64,000 bases of DNA from Muraenolepis orangiensis (GCA_027704905.1 CM051020.1:22145944-22209943), one strand, 5' to 3'; positions 12,335 through 24,329 are shown, counted from the stretch's first letter. Program-made: numbers and translations. Notes: generated by a model from the sequence alone, not told the origin.

Positions 12335-13852
12335 CTGCGGAGACACGCCGAGGAGAACGGCGGTCGGATGGTAAAACTATTTAGTAATTTACAAAAACCC
12401 ACACAACATGCCGAGTCTCTGCAGAATGGTAAGCACCTATAGCGTGGTAAAAGTTGGGTTTTTAAACACAGTGTGGCGTCAGTAGGGAGTGAGAGTGGTG
12501 ATGGTGGGTGGGGGTGAGGTGGTGAGATGGTAGTGGGGTGTGATGAAAGCGGGGGTGGTGTTAGCGGTAGTGTTGCGGGGGGGGGTTGACAACGGTGATT
12601 GGCGAGTGGTTAAGATGTGTTACACATCATTCGTTTGAGACGCGTCGCTGGGTTGGGCCGTTGTGTTCTCCAGAAAGACATTCTCTCTTTTTGGACGGTG
12701 CTGCAAATCTGTCGGTTGGTGCGTGGCGTCATGTGGCGTGTGAGGTCATTTCAGTTGACCTTCGTTTTACAGTCAAGGTGAAATCATTTAAACTTGGAAG
12801 CGAGTCCCCTCTGTGGAACCCGGACACACGGCCCCTCCCCTCCATGAAGTCGCTCAGAGGCTTTTCCCATAAAGTGTCTTATAGCAGGTCTCATGTAACG
12901 CAGCGCTTCAGAGGTGAGGACATCTCAGGAACGGGAGAGAATTACAGTCGGGTGGCCCTTCAAAAAAACAAACCAAAAAAAACAAAAACAGGCTCCTCTT
13001 CGTTGAAGATAAATACAGCAAAGACAATGCGGAACGTTTCTATTGGTTGAGGGGGCAAGAGGAGGGAAGTAAATCCCAGGAGGAAGGCCGCATGGCAGCA
13101 GAGATAAAGGAGGCTGGTTTTTAAATAGACGCTTTATGGGGGAAAACACCCATTGTCTCTGCGATTTAGAGGGATTTGGCCTTTGGAGAAAAAAAAACAA
13201 ATAATGTCCATATTCTCCAAACACTGACTCAGTCACGATGACTCACACCCTCTTACTCCATCTAATTGGCTGTTTGCTCTTCCAGCTGACTGACAGCCAT
13301 GCAGAGCTGAACTAACTTGTGCAGTTACAGAGGAGCTCTGCAGTGGAGGGAAAGTGGGATTGACATCTCTTGCCTCTCTGCCCAGACGACTGCAGGACGT
13401 GTTACTTAGTGTTAGGGGCACCGTGATAGGCCAGGGTGTGGGCTATGCTGTCAGACCTGCCTTGGTACCCTATAAGTGCTTTCCTCTTACAGATACACGC
13501 AGATTTAGACGATGTGACGGTGCACATTTAGACAATAGACCATGAGTACATATACTGTGAGAGTTCACTATTGTTCAGCTGTGTTTCCATATGCAGTTTG
13601 AGTTGAGTTTAGCGCCCAGCAGGAGTGTAGTTCTATTCCTAATGCCTGGTACATTATGTCGAGTGTAAACAGCCCCTGATTGGAAGAGATTTGTTCCAAA
13701 AAAACACTGAGAGAGACAGGAGGCTGTAGCAATCAGTCATTCAGTTGTTTATTAACCATTCATAAACAAAAGCTATAGTTCATATATTTTTTCCTGACAA
13801 TAATCCCCAAATAACTCATCTATTCATTCAGTTAGAAGACGCGATCACTTAC
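12335..13852. other. gpr158 intron 3, no gene seen
   Basis: About 1.5 kb. A tRNA-like SINE fragment may lie at 12590-12690 (GAGTGGTTAAGATGTG start). No exon recognised. Confidence 0.55.
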
Positions 13853-13955
13853 TTGTGAATCCGTTGAGCGCTACTCGGTTGGGGTGGTAGAAGCCTTTCC
13901 GGCAGAGACAGGTGTACTTGTCCAGGACGAACCCATGACCACGGATGGGCAGGCA
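13853..13955 (-). CDS. gpr158: gpr158 exon 3: EGF-like segment
   Basis: This is a 103-nt exon with acceptor TTTCAG and donor GTAAGT, phase 0 in and phase 1 out. It encodes residues 318-351, starting CLPIRGHGFVLDKYTC and ending FYHPNRVALNGFT. The cysteine spacing (C-x14-C-x-C) and the GFVL and GFYHP motifs continue the EGF-like module begun in exon 2. The two exons are separated by a 17-kb intron that has absorbed a full LINE and many satellites. Reading continues without a break into exon 4. Confidence 0.9.
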
Positions 13956-15630
13956 CTGAAACCATGTGGACAGTACACGTTAGAAACATCAACAAAATCC
14001 TTGTGTAAAAATATTAAGGGTACCATCCTCCAGGGGGCGCTACAGTGTATTCACCTATAGTTGATTTGCAGCAACTATGTTCTGTTGGGCCAAGTTCATC
14101 GAAAGACCATGAACATCAATCCCTAAATATTATATGCATTTGGTTAAGCTATACAAAAGCTAAAATCGCACCAAATATCGTGATATTCTATCACAACTTT
14201 AAGAGCATCGCAATATTTTCAAACAATATTACAATATTTATCTACTTTGCTGATTCCCATCCTTTTCCCTTAGTCTGTCACCCAGAGATGTAAAACATGC
14301 TTACATGTTACATCAATTACGCCAATTGCTCAAGAGCACATTTTAGAATGCATATAATGTTACCACAACCCCTACACAATATTTATAATATTTCCCCTTG
14401 CCTTCTTGAAATTAAAATGTTAAGAAGGCAATGTGATCTAATTAAGATATGACCTCCGGATGGATCATCGTATCTCATGGAAAGGAGTTCAATCATATAC
14501 AATTAAGTTATTAAGCGATGAAAAAAACGAAATCCCGGTGACAAATGAACCAACAAAAATTGCTGAAATTGATCAGAAGTGACTGATGACCAAATGATCT
14601 GTCTGAATGTGGATGGGGTCAAATTATTTAATAATTATATTTAATTGTTTTCTGGCTCTCGTTTAAAGTACACCTTCATGCTGTCGATATTAAATTAGCG
14701 TGGAACGGAACATTAGATAGGAGAGCTGGGTGAGGACACTCAGACTCCAGGGACACGCATGCTATCCTGGCCACGTTTTAGCTGCCGTTTGCCAAATTAG
14801 TCAAGGTAATTAATATCTAGATTGTGTATTTGGATGATTTAAAAAGGGAAATATGAATTCCCTGACTTCTGGGGATGGGATTTGATCTGCTGTGCTGTGC
14901 AAGGACATTTAGGAAAGTGGTCCTTTTCCTCCCTTACATCATTCCTTCCTTCATTCCTTTTTCCATTCTTTAGCTAGCATATTTCCATTGACAAAAAGCC
15001 TTCCACACAAAGTAAGACTCAGATCAAAGCCGCTCCTCTTGGCCTAAGTGAAAAGTAAAGAATAGCATCGGACCTAGAGACAGTGTAGACGCTACATACA
15101 TCCAGCATCCAGCTCTGTGACCGGGTGGTGAGGGGGGAACAAACAATGCCAACTCCAGCTTGGAGCTTACACACAAGCTGACCTGACTCTGCATGTCTGC
15201 ACAGGGGCATCTATTTGGGAAGTGCTCTTTCTCCGGGACCTGGGTGATGAGCTAGAGGAGTGAACACATCCCACTAGCAGAGCAGCAGATGGGATGTAAA
15301 ATAGACGATAGACCGCCTCCACTAAGGAGGGCTGGGCAATATGTCCATATCACTGTATATCAATATCGTGATTTGAGACTAGATATGATCTAAGGTTTTG
15401 GATATCGTAATATCGTGATGTGGTATATTGTCTTTTCCTGGTTTTACAGTAAAGTTATGTGATTTGTCTGTCTTTCTGTGAGTGTGTGTATGTGTACATG
15501 TCTGTGTGTGTGTGTGTGTGGTGGTGATTTATCTTGTTGGAGGGTGTTTTGAGCAGTGCCCACCGTCTCCCGGTTACCTGCCATCAGTCACACCTGATCA
15601 CCGTGGCAACGCTGCTGCCCGGAGACAGAC
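13956..15630. other. gpr158 intron 2, first part, no gene seen
   Basis: AT-rich. GGGCTGGGCAATATG at 15328 and the ATCGTGATATT-type stretches near 14175 and 15360-15420 look like fragments of an old interspersed element. Confidence 0.55.
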
Positions 15631-15813
<183 letters not shown>

Positions 15814-15915
15814 GGCCCGTTCGGATTGGGGGGGGTTTAGGGACCGTGTGTGTGTGTGTGTGTGTGTTGAACGGGGGTATGTATCTCTGAGGTCATCCTC
15901 ACACTAAGAGAGACA

Positions 15916-15955
<40 letters not shown>

Positions 15956-16874
15956 ATTCTCAGCATATGTTGTGTTGTATATGTTGATCGCCCTGAGTCC
16001 CCCATGCAGTATTGTTATGTTTACATGGCAGGCGTGGCAATCATGTGTTCTCTGACATGCTTATCACTATGGTTACATGTGTGACCCTACAGCCGGAGCC
16101 TTCTGATTGGTCAGTGGCCCACCAGCAGGGTCTCCTTGTCAGAATACTTGTGACGGGTCAAACTGCCACTGTTTCTGCAGCTCGCTCACCCCCTTTCCTC
16201 TGTTTTATATGCCGACTCTCTCTATTTCCCTCTGCAGCTCTCTCGCCCCCTTCCTCTATGGTATACACCTAGCTGTATATTATATATGATAAAATATATC
16301 ATATATTGTACAAATATATCATATCATATCATATGTATAATATCAACCCACGTTGAGGCAGGAGCAGCAGCACATGATGATGAAGATACACACACAGACA
16401 CAGACAGACACACACACACACACACAAACACACACAGTTTGACATGACATCAAAGCCTCCCCCTCCTCCTCCACCCGTTACCAGGGAACAAACCTCAGCG
16501 TCCACAGCTCCCAGTAGCACTGAGGGGCGGCCATCTTGGCTGCCCCAGGAAGCTAGCAGCAGCGGCCAGCAGGTAATGAAGCCCTCTTTTCTAGCCAACG
16601 AAGACTGGCCGCCCCCACCATATCCCCCCCGACGACCTTCGTACCTAGGGCCTAATCAGCCGGCTAATGGCCCCTGGGTGGGAGTCTATAGTGGCCCTGC
16701 AGAGCACCGGGGAGCCCAGAGGGGGAGCCCAGAGGGGGAGCCCCTCGTCCAATCAGAACACACCTACTGACCCCCCCTCGTCCAATCAGAACACACCTAC
16801 TGACCGAGGAAACACAAGGTGAGGAGGAGGAGGCTGCCTCTCTCTCTCCAGCCTCTGGCTGGAGACTCATTTAC

Positions 16875-16967
<93 letters not shown>

Positions 16968-17054
16968 ATGCACGCACGCACACGCACACACACAAATCTT
17001 GCAAAATCGCAAGTTACTTACGTAACAACGCCCCCCCACCCTTACACCACACGC

Positions 17055-17092
<38 letters not shown>

Positions 17093-17151
17093 TGCAAAAT
17101 CGCAAGTTACTTACGTAACAACGCCCCCCCACCCTTACACCACAGGCACAC

Positions 17152-17165
<14 letters not shown>
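16875..17165. repeat. GT/CA compound tract with a duplicated unit of about 93 bp
   Basis: (GT)n at 16878-16966. Then two copies of a block with CTTGCAAAATCGCAAGTTAC and TTACGTAACAACGCCCC (at about 16998 and 17091), each followed by CA repeats. Confidence 0.9.
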
Positions 17166-17182
<17 letters not shown>

Positions 17183-17369
17183 GTACCCAACACACAACCC
17201 AGGCACGATAACAAACAGCTATCTATGTATTTGTGTTCATGTTGTGCGTTTTCTCCCTCGAGATCGCTCACAAATACACACACACACATACACACACACA
17301 CACACACACACATACACACTATAAAGACCAGGAAAGCATGTTCCTTCTCTCAGCTCAGCAGCCAGCGAG

Positions 17370-17455
17370 ACAGGCAGACAGACATACATGTAGACAGACA
17401 GACAGACAGGAAGGCAGACAGACAGACAGGCAGGTAGACAGACAGACAGACAGAG
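17370..17455. repeat. (CAGA)n tract
   Basis: Degenerate CAGA/GACA tetranucleotide repeats. Confidence 0.9.
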
Positions 17456-18094
17456 CATGCCAGTTAGCCAGGCTGTCAGCCAGACAAGCCCACAGGTCTA
17501 TCCAAACAAGGTCAACTAGCTAGTGTTAGCCCCAGCGCTGCTGGCCAGGACGAGGGCCCCTGGCTCTGGGAGTCATCCAGAAGCCAAAGCCTTGCATCCA
17601 TGCCAGCCAGCTACACACCCTGGCTCAGTGGGATGGGAGAGGAGGGCGGGGGGGTGGTGGCGATGGTGGGTGGAGGGTAAACACCGCCATCAGGCTATGG
17701 CTAGCATAGATAAACACACCCGGCTTCCCGTTACCACCCTAAGCAGCCAGCAGAGACCGCAAAGAGGCTTCTTCTGTGGATTATGGGATGGGGATGAAGT
17801 GTTTGAAGTGTTTTTTCCCACAGATGCTCATCACGTGTCATGTGACGAGTGGAATGGAGCCGGTGATGTATTGTACTGGAGAGCTAAACGCAGTGATGTG
17901 TCAATCCCCACCAGATGTCGGTGTCAGGTCAGATGAAGCAGATCCCATATTAACTTGATAGGGACGGCGTACGCCTCACCTCATCCCAATGTGCTTGGCT
18001 AGCAGGTTATATAAATATAAATATTTTTTCAATATTCCCTGTGTGTGTGTGTGTGCGATGGACAGGGATGTGTATGGAAGGGTCATCCTCACAC
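17456..18094. other. gpr158 intron 2, no gene seen
   Basis: No supported gene; G-rich and mixed intronic sequence. Confidence 0.55.
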
Positions 18095-18155
18095 TAAGAG
18101 AGAGAGACAGCAAGAGAGAGAGAGACAGCAAGAGAAAGACAGCAAGAGGGAGAGA

Positions 18156-18189
<34 letters not shown>

Positions 18190-18229
18190 AGAGACTGTAA
18201 TGTCTCCTACCTTGAAATTCAACATTGTT

Positions 18230-18232
<3 letters not shown>

Positions 18233-18304
<72 letters not shown>
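18233..18304 (+). repeat. (TC)n microsatellite, 5' flank of the LINE
   Basis: About 36 TC units end exactly where the LINE begins. About 45 bp further left is a GA-rich tract (18095-18190), so GA and TC tracts face each other as an imperfect inverted pair. Confidence 0.95.
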
Positions 18305-18307
<3 letters not shown>

Positions 18308-18538
18308 CGCATGCGTGAGCGTTTGTGTGAGCGAGTGCTGCTGAGAGTTTGGCGTGGTGAGTGAAAGCTTCTAATCTAATCTTTACTATCTTTGTTCTTT
18401 GTTTTTTCTTTTGACGGTCCGTTGTCTGACGGATCGTGTTGTCCGTTTCATGTAGTTAGTTTGGTTTTTATTTTACTGTACGTCGATCTTGGTTTGAGTT
18501 TGGTGATTGTTTCTGCAATCACCGGGCCGGCGGGCGGA

Positions 18539-20187
18539 ATGCCCGCAGGTGTGAGTCCGGAGGAGGGCGGGGGGGAGAAGCTGTCCCGGCGGCACGCCGT
18601 GAAGCTCTCCCCCGCCGCTCAGGTGTCGGTAGAGGAGTGCAGTTTGGCGGTGGGGGAGAAAGTTGGCTACAAGTCTGTAAAATTCGCGGCAAGGATGAAC
18701 AGAGCTGTGGTGGTCTTTCTTGATAGTATAGATAAAGTGAACAGTGTTGTGGAAAGCGGAGTCGCAATCCGCGATGTGTACACACAGGTCATGCCACTGT
18801 TTAACTCGGCGAGGAGAGTTATGATCTCTAACGCCCCCCCGTTCCTTAGTAACGAGGCGCTGGGTATGGAACTGGGCCGCTATGGGCTTCTAGTGTCTCC
18901 GATCCGGATGGTGTCTCTAGGGTGCAAGTCCCCACATCTAAAGCACGTCCTGTCGTTCAGGAGAAATACGTTCATGATTCTGAAGAATAACGAAGCCGTT
19001 TTGGACCTAGTAATGAAGTTCAAGGTTGAAAACTTTGATTATACGGTCTTTGCAACAACAGAGAATCAGAAATGTTTTAAATGCGGACTAGAGGGTCATT
19101 TCTCGCGGTTGTGTCCGCAGTTGAAAGAAGGCGCCGGGGTGGCCGGGGCGGTGACCCCGTTGTCTGCCGCGGTGCCCGTCGCGGGGCCCGCGGTGGCCGC
19201 CGCGGTGCCCGTCGCGGGGCCCCCGGTGGCCGCCGCGGTGGCCGCCGCGGTGCCCGTCGCGGTGGCCGCCGCGGTGGCCGCCGCGGGCCCCGGTGGCCGC
19301 CGCGGTGCCCGTCGCGGAGCCCCCGGGGTGGCCGCCGCGGTGGCCGCCGCGGTGACCGCCGCGGGGCCCCCGGTGGCTGCCGCGGTGGCCGCCGCGGTGG
19401 CCGCCGCGGAGCCCCCGGTGGCTGCCGCGGTGCCCGGCGCGGACCCCCCGGTGCCCGCCGCGGTGGCCCCGGTGGTCACCGGGGCCCCGGTGGCTGCCGC
19501 GGCCCCCGGTGGCTGCCGCGGTGCCCCCGGGGGCCCCCGGTGGCCGCCGCGGGCCCCCTGGTGGATATCGCGGTGGCCCCGGCGGTCGTCGCGGTGCTCC
19601 CAGCGGGGGCATCGGGGCGACCCCTCTGGGCGACTGTCACGGTTTTCGGGGGGGTAGTAGGGGTGCCCCCGGCTGTTGCGGGCGCTGGGGCCCCGCCGGC
19701 GGGGGCTCTAGATGCGGTCGAATGGCCTTTGGCGGTACCAGCGTTAGGGAGAAACGAGGTGGCACAGGAGATGGTGGAGGAACGGGAGGTGGGGATGGTG
19801 ATCGGAGATGAATCCTCCAAACCGTCGGGTAAAAGGAAAAATATAACTGAGGAGAAAAACAAGTCTAAGGCCAAGAAAGTAGTAAGCTCGTCATCCGATG
19901 TGTCTGAGGATGAAAGTATGAGTGATTATTTTGAAACCAAAGATGACACTGAGTACTCTTTTGAGTGCATCAAAAGCTTTTTAGACAAATCAAAAGGACG
20001 CAAAGTTCAAATAGGAAAGCATTTTTCTAATTTAACCGCTTTCATCGATTCAGTAAAGCGTATAGGCCTAAGAAACAACCCCAGTGAAGCATCCGAAAAT
20101 TGCTTCACAAGAAAAGAAACCTACAGGCTGAGGAAGCTGTTACAAAAGGCAAAGTTGGAGGTGGTCTCCAACGATAACGCCTTCTGA
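18539..20187 (+). pseudogene. LINE ORF1 (nucleic-acid-binding, one CCHC knuckle), frame changed in a GC repeat
   Basis: This is ORF1 of the Tx1-like element. The likely start is the ATG at 18539, MPAGVSPEEGGGEKLSRRHA. An RRM-like middle is followed by one zinc knuckle, CFKCGLEGHFSRLC (C-x2-C-x4-H-x4-C, about 19075-19116). Next comes a 500-bp GC-rich repeat rich in Ala and Val codons. The C-terminal part, with an acidic/serine stretch (SSSSDVSEDESMSDYFE) and a basic end, is read in a different frame. The frame change must lie in the repeat, 19141-19640. This is either a disabling frameshift from repeat slippage or an assembly error in a hard template. Confidence 0.75.
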
Positions 20188-20256
20188 ACAGTCTTGTTTT
20201 TGTTCATTGTGTGGGGTTTTTTTTTGGTGTTGGACTGCCCTTTAAAAAACAACAAA

Positions 20257-21196
20257 ATGTGTGATTTTAGAATCGGCACTTTAAATTTAAATGGGGCGAG
20301 AAACGTTTTTAAAAGAGCCTGTCTTTTTCAGCTTTTTAGTGAGAAGAGACTTGACGTTTTATTTGTGCAAGAAACGCACAGTACAGCAGATATAGAAAGT
20401 GAGTGGAAGAAGGAATGGAGCGGAGATGTGTTCCTAAGTCACAAGTCTTTTAACAGTGGTGGAGTGGGCATTTTATTCTCAAATCATTTTAAACCTTTCT
20501 CTTATGTTCAGGAGGTGGTAGTGGAAGGCCGGCTTTTAAAAATAAAAGCCCAATATGAGGAGGTGAAGATGGTTTTTATCAATATTTATGCCCCAACCAG
20601 AGGAACAGAAAGGCTACTGTTTTTAGACACTCAGTGAAACTATAAGCCAGTGTGATAGCGATGAGTATTTGTTTTTAGGAGGTGATTTTAACTGCACAGA
20701 AGATTTCTCACTGGACAGGAACCACCTTGAGCCTCACCCTGCCTCTCTGAAGCGACTCACACGGCTCACGGCTTCATGCGAGCTGAGGGATGTGTGGAGA
20801 AGTTTCCATGGGGTTCAGAGGCAGTACACCTGGGCTCACACTAGAGACAATAGTTTATCGTTAGCTAGGCTAGACAGGTTTTATTGTTTTAAGCATCATT
20901 TTAACGTCTTTAAATGCAGCTCTATTATTCCTGTTGGTTTTACTGATCACTGTTTGGTTCAATGTTCAGTGTTTATAAGCAATGTAAAATCCAAGAGTGC
21001 TTTTTGGCATTTTAATAACACACTTTTAATTGATAGGAATTTTAGAGCTGCTTTCTTGTTTTTTTGGGGTGAGTACCGAAAAAGGAGGAATGATTTTATC
21101 TCCTTGCAGCAGTGGTGGGATGTTGGAAAGTGTCAGATAAAGACTTGTGTCAACAGTATACTCTCAATGTCAGCAGGGACAGGGCCAGGACAATGA
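20257..21196 (+). pseudogene. LINE ORF2, N-terminal endonuclease part (frameshifted)
   Basis: This is the apurinic/apyrimidinic-type endonuclease domain of the Tx1-like ORF2. The start ATG at 20257 gives MCDFRIGTLNLNGARN. Catalytic-motif regions are visible: NLNG, VQETHS, then LGGDFNC and FTDHCL. One frame ends at a stop at 20635-20637. The continuation from about 20660 is one frame over, and a second shift back occurs near 21130-21190 before the reverse transcriptase. Both breaks look like single-base indels. Target specificity for (TC)n would reside in this domain. Confidence 0.75.
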
Positions 21197-24135
21197 GAGA
21201 ACTAGAGATTGGAATCGTGGACATGCAGTCATTGGCGGAGTCCACAGGAAATCGAGGCCATATTGAGGAACTCACAGCAAAAAAGACAGCGTTGAGCAGC
21301 CTGCTGGGCGTCAAAGCACAGGGGGCGCTGGTCAGGTCTCGTTTTATGAATGCAATGCACATGGATGCCCCGTCACACTATTTCTTTAGCCTTGAACGGA
21401 GGAATGGGCAGAGAAAAATCTTTCACTCCCTGTGCACAGAAAATGGAACGACTGTGTACGAGCATGACGAAATACGCAGATATGCAGCAGCTTTCTACAA
21501 AGGCTTGTACGCAAGTGAGGTCGTTTCTCACACTGAGAGTGCGCAGCCTTTTTTTGAGGGCCTTCCTCAGGTCCAGGCAAACAAAGTCCTCGAGGAAGTG
21601 CTTTCTATGGAGGAGCTAAAGGAGGCACTACAGTCCCTGAAGGTTGGCAAGGCTCCAGGCATTGATGGCCTGCCGGCAGACTTTTTTAAGTCGTTTTGGC
21701 CTGTCATCGGTGAGGACCTGCTAGATGTACTCAAGGACAGCCTGGCAACAGGGTGCTTGCCCTTGAGTTGCAGGAGGGCGGTAGTTACGCTGCTGCCAAA
21801 GAAGGGAGATCTGCAGCAATTGAAAAATTGGAGGCCAGTCTCCCTGCTGTGTACCGATTACAAGTTGTTGTCCAAGGTGCTGGCTACAAGATTGGGGAGG
21901 GTGTTGGCGGAGGTCATCCATGTGGACCAGTCTTACTGTGTGCCCGGCAGGCTGATCACGGATAATGTCATGTTAATTCGAGATTTTTTGGAAGTCTCAG
22001 GTTCATTGGAAATAGAGACTGGTCTTATTTCCATAGACCAGGAAAAGGCTTTTGACCGGGTTGAACATCAATACCTGTGGCGTACGCTGCAGGCGTTTGG
22101 TTTCAGCCCTGGTTTCATAGCCATGATCCAGGTCCTGTACCGTGACATTGAGAGTATGGTGAAGATTAACGGTGGCTTGAGTGCCCCGTTTAAAGTGCAG
22201 AGGGGTGTGAGGCAAGGATGTAGCCTGTCAGGGATGCTGTACTCCCTGGCCATAGAACCCCTTCTGCACAACTTAAGACACAAGTTGGCAGGCGTTTGCG
22301 TCCCAGGGTGCAGTGGTCTTTTTAAACTTTCCGCTTATGCTGATGATGTTATAATTTTTGTGAATGACCAGAAAGACGTTAATACAATGGAGGAGGTCAC
22401 ACATTTTTTTGGTTTGTTATCGTCGGCAAGAGTTAACTGGGGAAAAAGCGAGGCTTTGGCAGTTAGCAAGGATATAGCTAGAAGCGTCAAGCTACCAGGG
22501 GGGCTAACTTGGAAGAGGGGGGGGATTAAATATCTGGGAGTTTTAGTCGGAACCAAAGATTACATGAAAGGGAACTGGGACAATGTTTTAGAAACAGTTG
22601 AGGGAAGAATAAGGAAGTGGGCTTGGGTCTTCCCACAGGTATCCTATAAAGGTCGGGTCTTGGTTTTAAATAATTTGGTTTCTTCTATGTTGTGGCATCG
22701 CCTCGCCTGTTGTGAGCCTCCACCCAATCTACTGGCGAAGGTGCAAGCTTTAATCGTGAATGCTTTCTGGGATAAGCTACACTGGTTGCCCCAGAGCATT
22801 CTGTACCTGCAGAAGGAGGAAGGCGGGCATGGACTCGTACACCTGGCCAGCAGGGGGGCCACTTTCAGGCTGGGTTTCATAAAAAGGTTTTTAACAGGAC
22901 CAAAAGACGTGGTGTGGAAACCACTGGCAAGGTCCATCTTAAAGCGGGCTGGTGGCTACGGGCTTGGCACTTCACTGTTCTTATTGGATTTTACTTTGCA
23001 GGATTTTAAAAACATCCCAGAGTTTTACCGAAGTGTTTTTAGTGCTTGGAGCCTGTTCAAGAAAGAGAGGGTGGATGGTCCAACCTCATTGTACTGGCTG
23101 CTTAATGAACCAGTGGTTCCAGGAGGACGGTTTGCAGCTGAGGGTACATTTGGCTCCACTCTCCAGGAAAATCTCCAGAGGGCCAAGGTCACAACTCTGG
23201 GACAGGTGGTGGAGCTGGCTGGACCAGACTTGGACGATGGCGCGGCCTTGGCTAGCCATATGGGAGTGAGGTCTTCAAGGATTATACGGAAATTACTGGA
23301 CCAATGGAAGAGCAAACTAAGTGGAAATGAGTGTGTCCTTTTAAGAATGTTCTCTAATGGTTTTAGAGTGCCAGATGACAGTGATCCTTTCCCCCCCATT
23401 GACATTAGCCCTGATTTTAAAAACTGTACTGGGATCTTTTTAAATACAGGGAAGTTTCGCCTCAATACGCTAAACAGTAAAATAGCCTATGCTGTGTGTG
23501 CCAAAGTCCTGAACAAGGAAAAACTAAATGGACGCGTGGACAGTCCCTGGAGGGCGTACCTGGGCTTGACGGAGGAAATCAGGCCTGAGTGGAGGGTAGT
23601 GTACAAACCACCGCTGATTAAGAGGGTTGCAGACCTACAATGGAGGGTTTTACATGGTATTGTGGCTGTCAACTCTTTTATCTCGATTATAAACCTTAGT
23701 GTGTCGGAAGGTTGTCCGTTCTGCACACGGAGGGAAACCATTTTTCACTGTTTTGTAGAATGCCCCAGACTCTCTCCTTTGTTTGTTTTATTAGAGAGGC
23801 TTGTGGTGTTTTTGGGGGATTTTTTTACAACACAGGTTTTTATCATTGGTTTTAAATATAGGAAGTCGACCAGTCAGAAGTGTCAACTTTTAAATTTTGT
23901 ATTTGGGCAGGCAAAGATGGCAATCTATTCAAGTAGAAAAAGAAAAATTGAAAGTGATCAAGAGGCCTGTCCAAAAATGGTTTTTATCAAGTCCTTAAAG
24001 GCAAGGATCTTGGTAGATTATAAGTTCTATAAAGAAATGAATGATTTGGAGACATTTGGCAGCAGGTGGTGCTATAAACAAGCTTTGTGCCAAATAAAAG
24101 ATGACCATCTGGTATTTGGCGATGGGCTGGTCTGA
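21112..24135 (+). CDS. LINE ORF2, reverse transcriptase and C-terminal part
   Basis: This open frame of about 1000 codons encodes the RT and tail of the Tx1-like ORF2. RT blocks are clear in order: KAPGIDGLPADFFKSFW, LLPKKGDLQQLKNWRPVSLL, DQEKAFDRVEH, VRQGCSLSGMLYSLAIEPLL, and the catalytic AYADD (YADD at 22336-22347). A C-terminal cysteine/histidine motif, CPFCTRRETIFHCFVEC (from 23713), is typical of this LINE group. The stop TGA is at 24133-24135. The RT frame carries no stop, so damage is confined to the endonuclease region and ORF1. Confidence 0.85.
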   Translation: MVGCWKVSDKDLCQQYTLNVSRDRARTMRELEIGIVDMQSLAESTGNRGHIEELTAKKTALSSLLGVKAQGALVRSRFMNAMHMDAPSHYFFSLERRNGQRKIFHSLCTENGTTVYEHDEIRRYAAAFYKGLYASEVVSHTESAQPFFEGLPQVQANKVLEEVLSMEELKEALQSLKVGKAPGIDGLPADFFKSFWPVIGEDLLDVLKDSLATGCLPLSCRRAVVTLLPKKGDLQQLKNWRPVSLLCTDYKLLSKVLATRLGRVLAEVIHVDQSYCVPGRLITDNVMLIRDFLEVSGSLEIETGLISIDQEKAFDRVEHQYLWRTLQAFGFSPGFIAMIQVLYRDIESMVKINGGLSAPFKVQRGVRQGCSLSGMLYSLAIEPLLHNLRHKLAGVCVPGCSGLFKLSAYADDVIIFVNDQKDVNTMEEVTHFFGLLSSARVNWGKSEALAVSKDIARSVKLPGGLTWKRGGIKYLGVLVGTKDYMKGNWDNVLETVEGRIRKWAWVFPQVSYKGRVLVLNNLVSSMLWHRLACCEPPPNLLAKVQALIVNAFWDKLHWLPQSILYLQKEEGGHGLVHLASRGATFRLGFIKRFLTGPKDVVWKPLARSILKRAGGYGLGTSLFLLDFTLQDFKNIPEFYRSVFSAWSLFKKERVDGPTSLYWLLNEPVVPGGRFAAEGTFGSTLQENLQRAKVTTLGQVVELAGPDLDDGAALASHMGVRSSRIIRKLLDQWKSKLSGNECVLLRMFSNGFRVPDDSDPFPPIDISPDFKNCTGIFLNTGKFRLNTLNSKIAYAVCAKVLNKEKLNGRVDSPWRAYLGLTEEIRPEWRVVYKPPLIKRVADLQWRVLHGIVAVNSFISIINLSVSEGCPFCTRRETIFHCFVECPRLSPLFVLLERLVVFLGDFFTTQVFIIGFKYRKSTSQKCQLLNFVFGQAKMAIYSSRKRKIESDQEACPKMVFIKSLKARILVDYKFYKEMNDLETFGSRWCYKQALCQIKDDHLVFGDGLV

Positions 24136-24326
24136 AGGGTCCATCGTCTTGTTCTTGTGTTTTTGTTTTGGGTATTTTATTTTGGCTGTTTTATCGTTTA
24201 TTTATGGTTCTTGTGTGTTTGACAACCTCACTGTGGGTTTTTTTGTAAAAAAAAGTATCTCTGTGATGATCTTTTTTTGGAAAATTTGTTGAAGTCAAAT
24301 AAATGAGTTTTCAAAATTCAAAAAAA

Positions 24327-24329
<3 letters not shown>

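Larger units (their letters stand above)
18305..24329 (+). mobile_element. Tx1/L1-group non-LTR retrotransposon inserted in a (TC)n microsatellite
   Basis: This is a near full-length LINE of about 6 kb with a 5' leader (18305-18538), ORF1, ORF2, a short 3' region and an A tract (24320-24328). It is flanked on both sides by TC repeats in the same orientation: about 36 units at 18233-18304, and 24330-24360. The ORF2 protein is of the TX1 type with an apurinic-type endonuclease. Tx1-clade families named Kibi and Koshi are known, as I recall, to insert specifically into (TC)n and (TTC)n, and this copy fits the (TC)n class. It lies in gpr158 intron 2, antisense to the gene. Frameshifts in both ORFs suggest it is no longer autonomous, although most of it is well preserved. 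Confidence 0.85.

Noticed and set aside
12586..13050. 154-codon open frame in gpr158 intron 3
   Set aside because: Starts in a SINE-like sequence and ends in A-rich DNA; no domain or splice evidence.
16444..16770. 108-codon proline-rich open frame
   Set aside because: Low-complexity C-rich stretch and a small tandem duplication inside gpr158 intron 2; no homologue recognised.
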